The notes beneath the pieces were generated by a model that saw only the letters and a program-made list of their open reading frames with translations, had not been told where the DNA came from and did no database searches. A DNA stretch of 64,000 bases from Marisa cornuarietis (taxonomy: Eukaryota > Mollusca > Gastropoda > Architaenioglossa > Ampullariidae): positions 2,962,501-3,026,500 of the forward strand of contig SMMW01000534.1 in the NCBI GenBank assembly GCA_004794655.1, read 5' to 3'. Shown here one piece after another: positions 58,830 through 64,000 of this stretch (positions are counted from its first letter, which is position 1; each line of letters starts with the position of its first letter). Position numbers and translations under genes: made by a program.

Positions 58830-61552
58830 ACGGTGGCACAAGAGTCAGGAGCTCCACTGTTTCCTCCCTCAGTTCAGGCAATTTAGCCCATCGGTAAACT
58901 AGCTCATGACTCCACAGAAAGACTGCAGTCAACAAAGCATAACCCTTGACAACTCATTCAAAACAAACATCATCAGCAAAACACATCAAAGGCTGAACAA
59001 CAAAGAATTCAGTCACCTGTTTATTACTTTATTTTATTTTGATGAAATGCAAAATGAACAAAAACCACTCCGCCATCAAGCACTGCCACTTTGCTAGCAT
59101 TCACGTGTTTTAAATTATTGTCTGTTATGCAAAATATTCATCAGTATATACAAATCTTCCAGACATTTCTTAGGATCTCAAAATGAAGTACCAAACCACA
59201 CACAATCACGCAGTCTACAAAGCTACAATCACATTAAGCACACACCCATGGCTTCACCCTTAATCATGTACAAATTAAAAATGAAAATGGGGTGGGGTAG
59301 GAGTCACTGGGGTGAGGGAGCAAAGGACTTCTTAAGACCTGCTGCCAGATCGCATTGCACAGCCCTATTCCTGTAAAATTACAGTGATAAAAAAAATTAA
59401 AATTGTCAAGCCCTGTGTGTGTGTGTGCAAGAGTGTGTGTGTGTGTGGAAGAGAAAGATGGAGAGAGATAGGCAGAAATGCATAAGCATGACCAAAAGTT
59501 CTAGCAGGAGAGACAACAACAGGGTTAACAAAAACATCCCCATGAACATCCATCTCCACCACAGTACTCAATGTGTACAGGTCTGATCCTCTCACAAATT
59601 ATATTACTATGTCAGGGCTGATAGCCCACATAACCTCTCACAAATTATATTACTATGTTAACAAATAAAAGAAACTTTCCAGAAGTCTGCAAAAACCAGG
59701 AAAGCGAAGAGTTATGTATTTCACACCTAATGGAATAAACAGAATAACACGTTCCTTCTGATGATCCTTTACAGTTCCTTCCCTCACTATGCACATTCCT
59801 TCTACCTTTGGAGTAAAACAGTTCCAATTTTAAAAGCCCAGACATACAGATAGCATCACTGTAAAAGCAAATAACAGAAAAGGCATTTTTTTTTAAATTA
59901 GTTAAAAGATATTAATAAGTGTCCAGCCAGAAAAGAACCTGAAGATATTTTTTGTCTATGCATATAATAAAAACCCATAAACTGGCAGCAACCTAAATAT
60001 ATTAAAAATCTTATTCCCAATTGATTTAAAAATACAGTTCAAAACAACAGGAAATTCAACATCATAAACTCAATCATAATGTCACAGAAGTACTAAATTT
60101 CAATTTAACTCTATACAGAAAATAACCAACTGTCACATGTACAGTTTACTTTTTAGAACAGTTGCTTTTTAATCCAAAATTTTTTAAATACCTCTTGTTA
60201 TTGGTTAGTAGCAAAAAGGTTTAGCCCCTAAAATTACCATTTCAGTGTGTCAGGACTGAGTAAATTTGTCCAGCATCATTACAAGAGCAGGAAGAAAGTC
60301 TGACATTCTGATAAACTGTAGGCACTTGAAGCACGAGAAAGTTGATTCACATGAGCAGCTCTTGGTTTCTTACAATAAATATAAATAAATGAAACACAAT
60401 TTTAATATATCCTCTTCAAGCCCACCCACTTATCAACCACATGTCAAACTCCTCCCACACTGTTAATAACAAAAGAAATGCTTTTTTCTCCCTCATAAAC
60501 TTGAAATACTTTTTTTTAACTGGATGAAGTCCCTTAAGGAGTCATAAGGGACATGTAACATTTTTCATCTTACTACACTTATAAAACTGAAAACCATTTT
60601 TTTTTTCTCGCACCGTATTGGTGGTCTATGCTTTGCAGGAACAGACATAAAATAACAGGAATATCTGACTCACCATACAAAACATTTCACCTTCCTTTCT
60701 CCCATGAAATGTTCTGCCTTCTCTTGCTGTCTTGAAGTTTTTACAGACTTCATCAAGCATGTGCAGCGGTGAACAAATTACAAGGAAGTAATGCTTACTG
60801 TATTTTGTACCCACATGATTAGCCAGCAAGACAAGGAGATAATATGCAGAAAATAATCCTTACACATAATAGGTACACAGAGAGAGCTGGGAAACATGAC
60901 CTCTGAAGGTGCACAAGCATAAAACTGAGTGAAAGGAAGGAAGAAAGTGGCAAATGAAGGAACAAACAAAGTGATCTATAATCAGATCCCAAGTTTCCAT
61001 ACTGTTATCAATATGTAATAAGTTACTCAATGATGTTGTAATTTATATCTATAAATATATACATACACACATGTACACATGCAGCCAGTGTCATCATTAA
61101 TGCACCAACCAGTCAATAACCCCGGCATTCACATTTACATGAATAAAATCTCAACTCCAACCCCTTTCCAAACCTCACCTCTGTTCAAACATTCCACAAC
61201 AGCTCATGTTCAAACGGCATGAGCAAAAAGTATGGAAAGCATCTTAGAGAAGATGCAGTCTGCTTGCACACAATCATATTGATGCAGTTTGTCTTCCAGT
61301 CTGATCTGTATTGCAGAAGTCTTTCAGCATGCTAGACAATATCACTGCCCCTTACCCCTAACCAAAAAAAAAAAAGTCAAAAGGTAAAAATCCAACTGCC
61401 TGCACTCAGAAAACTTACAACATAATTAAATGTCTTCCTTGGAAACTTACAATTATATCACATCCTTTCAAATGGTTGGGTTTTGTTTGATAGGGATGAA
61501 TGGGGTGGGAGTTGGGAGGGGGGGGGTTACATTATCTAGCAGTTGTTCTTGC

Positions 61553-62055
61553 TTAACACCAAACCTTTAGAATATCCCTGTGAGATCTTTGAAACTGAAA
61601 GAACTTCTTGTAAACTTCATGACCAAGAAGGGCAGTGAATGCACTGACTAGAAGCATGGCCTCAAAGAGTCTTCCATGTCCAAAGGGTGTCCAAGCTTCG
61701 AAGGTCTGTCCAGCGGGAGCAAGAGTTGAGAACTTCAATGACTGTTCTTTCAGATGATGTTGTTATTTTATTTTTGTGCTGGAACAAGACTTGCTGCCCC
61801 CTGGCAGCTCGCTAGATTCTGAGCACTGGACAGTTAAGCCTAGCCTGTGTCTCTCAAATTCCACTCTTGCAGAATCTCGAGGTGCTTGCCAAATCAAATC
61901 CAGCCTCTGGCATTTTTGGGGGGGTGCGAGTTCTTTCCCAGGACAACTCAAGAGAACTGGTTTCGAATGGAGCTGCCCAGACATGAAAGACCTGTAAACA
62001 GAAGAGGCAATACCATAAAATTCAGGTGCTATGTGCTTTATGGATTTCTGCAGCT
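61553..62055 (-). CDS. Candidate terminal coding exon, unrecognised, with one in-frame TAA
   Basis: After an acceptor-like sequence (pyrimidine-rich, ending TTACTGGCAG, about 62056 on the minus strand) the frame reads LQKSIKHIAPEFYGIASSVY, SFMSGQLHSKPVLLSC and LDLIWQAPRDSARVEFERHR, ending STKIK at a TAA (61765-61763). The same frame then continues for 69 codons: LKFSTLAPAGQTFEAWTPF, GRLFEAMLLVSAFTALLG (hydrophobic, possibly a membrane segment), HEVYKKFFQFQRSHRDIL, ending at 61553. Either the first TAA is the true stop and the second part is 3' UTR, or an intron, readthrough or pseudogenisation separates the two. Composition is protein-like and not repeat-derived. I do not recognise the family, and it could be a chance frame. 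Confidence 0.25.
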
Positions 62056-62829
62056 GCCAGTAACTATATGAGTAGGAGAATAAAGTTGTAGAGAGAAGGA
62101 GATTGAGAGAGTACAAGAGTGGTGAGTCATTCTGCAGTATTAGATCATTTTCTTTAGTGCTGCTTTAAAGGAAAACAAACACTGCAGGTTCCTTTGTTTG
62201 ATCACAGCTAACATTTTTTTTCACCATTTAATGATCATCAAGGGAGGCCACATTTGTACCTACCACACCCATCCAGCTCTTGCTATACGTAATTTTTTTC
62301 TTTCACACCAGCTCTTTCTCAAGTGTTGTATGTTTTAAACTGGCCACAAACAGTGACACTAGGACTATGCTGATTTGGGGCAAAGAAAAAATTTAGATGT
62401 CAGGGACAAAAGAAACCATTCAAACTTCGCACTCAGCTTAGTTTCTCCAGGGTGTGTGTGTGTGTGTGTGGAGGGGGGACCTGCTGTCACTGCTCTTACT
62501 GCATCTGCTGCAGTGGTGCAGGTGAACTCAGCACCGCATTGACGCATGCAGCATTATGGCTGTCAACTTTTGACAGAACTTTGACCTCCCTCATACCCAA
62601 CTAAAACTGAAATGTCTTTAACCATTCTCTCCTCCTTGATAAGAAAACCAACAGGTTCTTTAGGTCGCCCAGGTTAAAAATACTTTTTCTACTCAAGGCG
62701 TCCCTGGGACTGATGATACCGGTCATTTGTGGGGAAGGGGGGGGGAGAGGGAGGGCACATGGATAGGCTACAATCCTGCACCTTGCTATAAAAGCAAATA
62801 AAGATATCACAATATATTACGAGGCACTA
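62056..62829. other. Unassigned stretch, possibly intronic
   Basis: The stretch contains a GT microsatellite (62452-62470) and a plus-strand TATAAAAG (62787-62794) with no ORF downstream. A donor-like CA/GTAAGA on the minus strand near 62492 follows a short ATG frame (MRQCGAEFTCTTAADA). No confident exon. Confidence 0.3.
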
Positions 62830-63260
62830 GATGTCCGAGAACGAGTTCAGGGGAGAAAGTGAGTAGGGTCTGTTTTCCCGGCGCGTACACACACAGCTTG
62901 TGTAGTGGAGTTGTAAACGTAGTAAAAACGTGAGGGGCCTGGGCTAGGATACAACAGCCAAGCACAAAACGCCCTTTTTCGGCAGCACGTCCTTTGACCC
63001 CTGCCCCAGAAAAGAGACTGACCAATGGCGTACGAGGGATGCCGCACTCTTCACTGAGCTATTTTCAGACCGGCTACACTTTACCCCAGCGACTGCAACT
63101 CTTCTTCCACCCCCACCCCCCTACGGTGAGGGGTGGGGTGAGGGAAGAGGGTTGTGGAGCGCGAGAAGGAGCGAGCGAGGCAGCCGATGAGCGATAGCTA
63201 GCGTGAAGTGAGCTCTATGCAAATGAGACCCCGGACTGCGTGCGCAGGAGGGGAGGGGAT
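62830..63260 (-). promoter_or_regulatory. CpG-containing promoter-like region
   Basis: CpG density is visibly higher than in the preceding 5 kb. The region contains CCAAT (63022-63026, plus strand, within ACCAATGGCG), an octamer ATGCAAAT (63217-63224) and GC-rich runs. It lies upstream of the candidate minus-strand gene, so I propose a promoter there. No transcription start was seen. Confidence 0.25.
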
Positions 63261-64000
63261 GAGTAAGAGACGGGTGAGAGATGGAGGTGAGATCGCATGC
63301 CCAGGTTCACTTCGAACCCTTACCAAAAAAAAAAAAAAACCTGCCTTACTACCAAAAGTTCCCTAAAATCCCTAAACAATCACAAATAAACAAATGACGC
63401 AATCAGAACCGATGTCAACACACACCAACAAGGGGGAAGTATTTTTTAAAGCGTTAAGCTATTAATAAAACCCTGCGTGGCTGAGAAAAAAATACGTTTC
63501 TCGCCCCCCCCCCCTTCTACTTGTATGAAGGGCTCTCTCTCAGATGCTAAGGTTGTAAAATAAGCGACGTTAACTGTTTTAATGACTGATCATTGGCTTA
63601 CGTGCGCGTGTGTGTGTGTGCCCGCACTCACAACCTGTTAATGCCAGAAAATTAACATCTTTATCTCATCCTGAGGTCGGTGAAGATAATTACAAGCGCC
63701 TCAACTGTTTTTTTTTTCACTCCCACCACCACCACCACCCCTCACCGACACTAGCTTGTCCGCGAAGCAGGCTACACGTCACACATGTGCGTCAAGTGTT
63801 TCGATACACGAACTCGAAACAACGTGGCCGCGGCCCTCGTTACAACTCTAATAAACAGCCGAGTGCCAAGTGCAAGTAATTCAAGTACCACTGGCTGGCG
63901 GTCATCAGCGAGGATCCGAAAGTCAAAAATAAAATCGGAAGGAATGAGGTGACGGGGAGAGCAGGGTGTAAGTGTATATGCTGGACAGGAGGAAACAAAA
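63261..64000. other. Non-coding end of window, no gene seen
   Basis: Poly-A (63325-63339), a C-run (63505-63514), a short GT run and a (CCA)n run are present. An 89-codon plus frame (63610-63879) has no recognisable features. Confidence 0.5.

Larger units (their letters stand above)
57975..61762 (-). other. Putative long 3' untranslated region of a minus-strand gene
   Basis: AATAAA (58000-57995 on the minus strand) is followed by a T/G-rich stretch, as at a poly(A) site. Upstream of it, about 3.8 kb is AT-rich, poor in CpG and nearly free of dinucleotide repeats, unlike the rest of the window, and without ORFs above about 75 codons. A type A SINE has inserted at 58640-58829. The model is that this is the 3' UTR of the frame at 62055-61553. 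An intron or plain intergenic DNA remains possible. Confidence 0.35.

Noticed and set aside
62787..62794. Plus-strand TATA box TATAAAAG
   Set aside because: No ORF, exon or other promoter element follows on the plus strand.
62976..62995. TTTTTCGGCAGCACGTCC, resembling the start of U6 snRNA
   Set aside because: Only the first ~14 bases match; the body of U6 is absent.

Overview
This is a eukaryotic, animal-type nuclear window and mostly non-coding. It has no operons, no intact long ORF outside tandem repeats, many GT/CA/GA/tetranucleotide microsatellites, several minisatellites, tRNA-derived SINEs, decayed non-LTR reverse transcriptases, solo LTRs and short inverted-repeat transposons. The (TTAG)n and (GTTT)n tracts that run straight into short conserved-looking unique sequence, together with the SINE style, suggest a mollusc, probably a gastropod. 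That assignment rests on recalled repeat style, not on a conserved host gene, so it is tentative.

Layout. 1-20 kb: microsatellite-rich DNA; a 450-bp MITE (1074-1523); a broken non-LTR retrotransposon ORF2 end (3300-4515, minus); a 28-bp minisatellite (6673-7073); SINEs at 10.8, 12.4, 16.7, 18.6 and 19.0 kb; an 816-bp terminal-inverted-repeat element with a perfect 8-bp target duplication (13940-14755); a 24-bp minisatellite (16978-17192); a 177-bp hAT-like MITE (19295-19471). 20-37 kb: a 257-bp MITE (20677-20933); a (TTAG)n tract; a 141-bp hairpin with 68-bp perfect arms (23632-23772); a (TTGG)n tract abutting a deleted SINE; a solo LTR (30679-31267); 28-bp and 38-bp minisatellites (33379-33518, 34333-34794). 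37-48 kb: a 2-kb, 30-bp-period minisatellite (37182-39166) that generates long spurious ORFs; a second LINE 3' fragment (39350-39500); a compact cluster of E2F/AP-1/kB-like sites (43834-43942); a second, inverted solo LTR of the same family (46460-47030). 48-64 kb: further microsatellites and SINEs, then an AT-rich segment (about 57.98-62.1 kb) that looks like the long 3' untranslated end of a minus-strand gene.

Genes. No host protein could be identified with confidence. The best candidate is a minus-strand frame at 62055-61553, with a good splice-acceptor context upstream, one in-frame TAA and a downstream AATAAA at 58000-57995. Its product is unrecognised. Two weaker exon-like segments (29.88-29.95 kb and 48.79-48.86 kb, plus strand) are noted.

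Nothing here forms a multi-gene system. The most informative content is the mobile DNA: a solo-LTR family with CRE-like motifs, three inverted-repeat elements with clear target duplications, a SINE family in two head types sharing one core, and the 23.7-kb palindrome.
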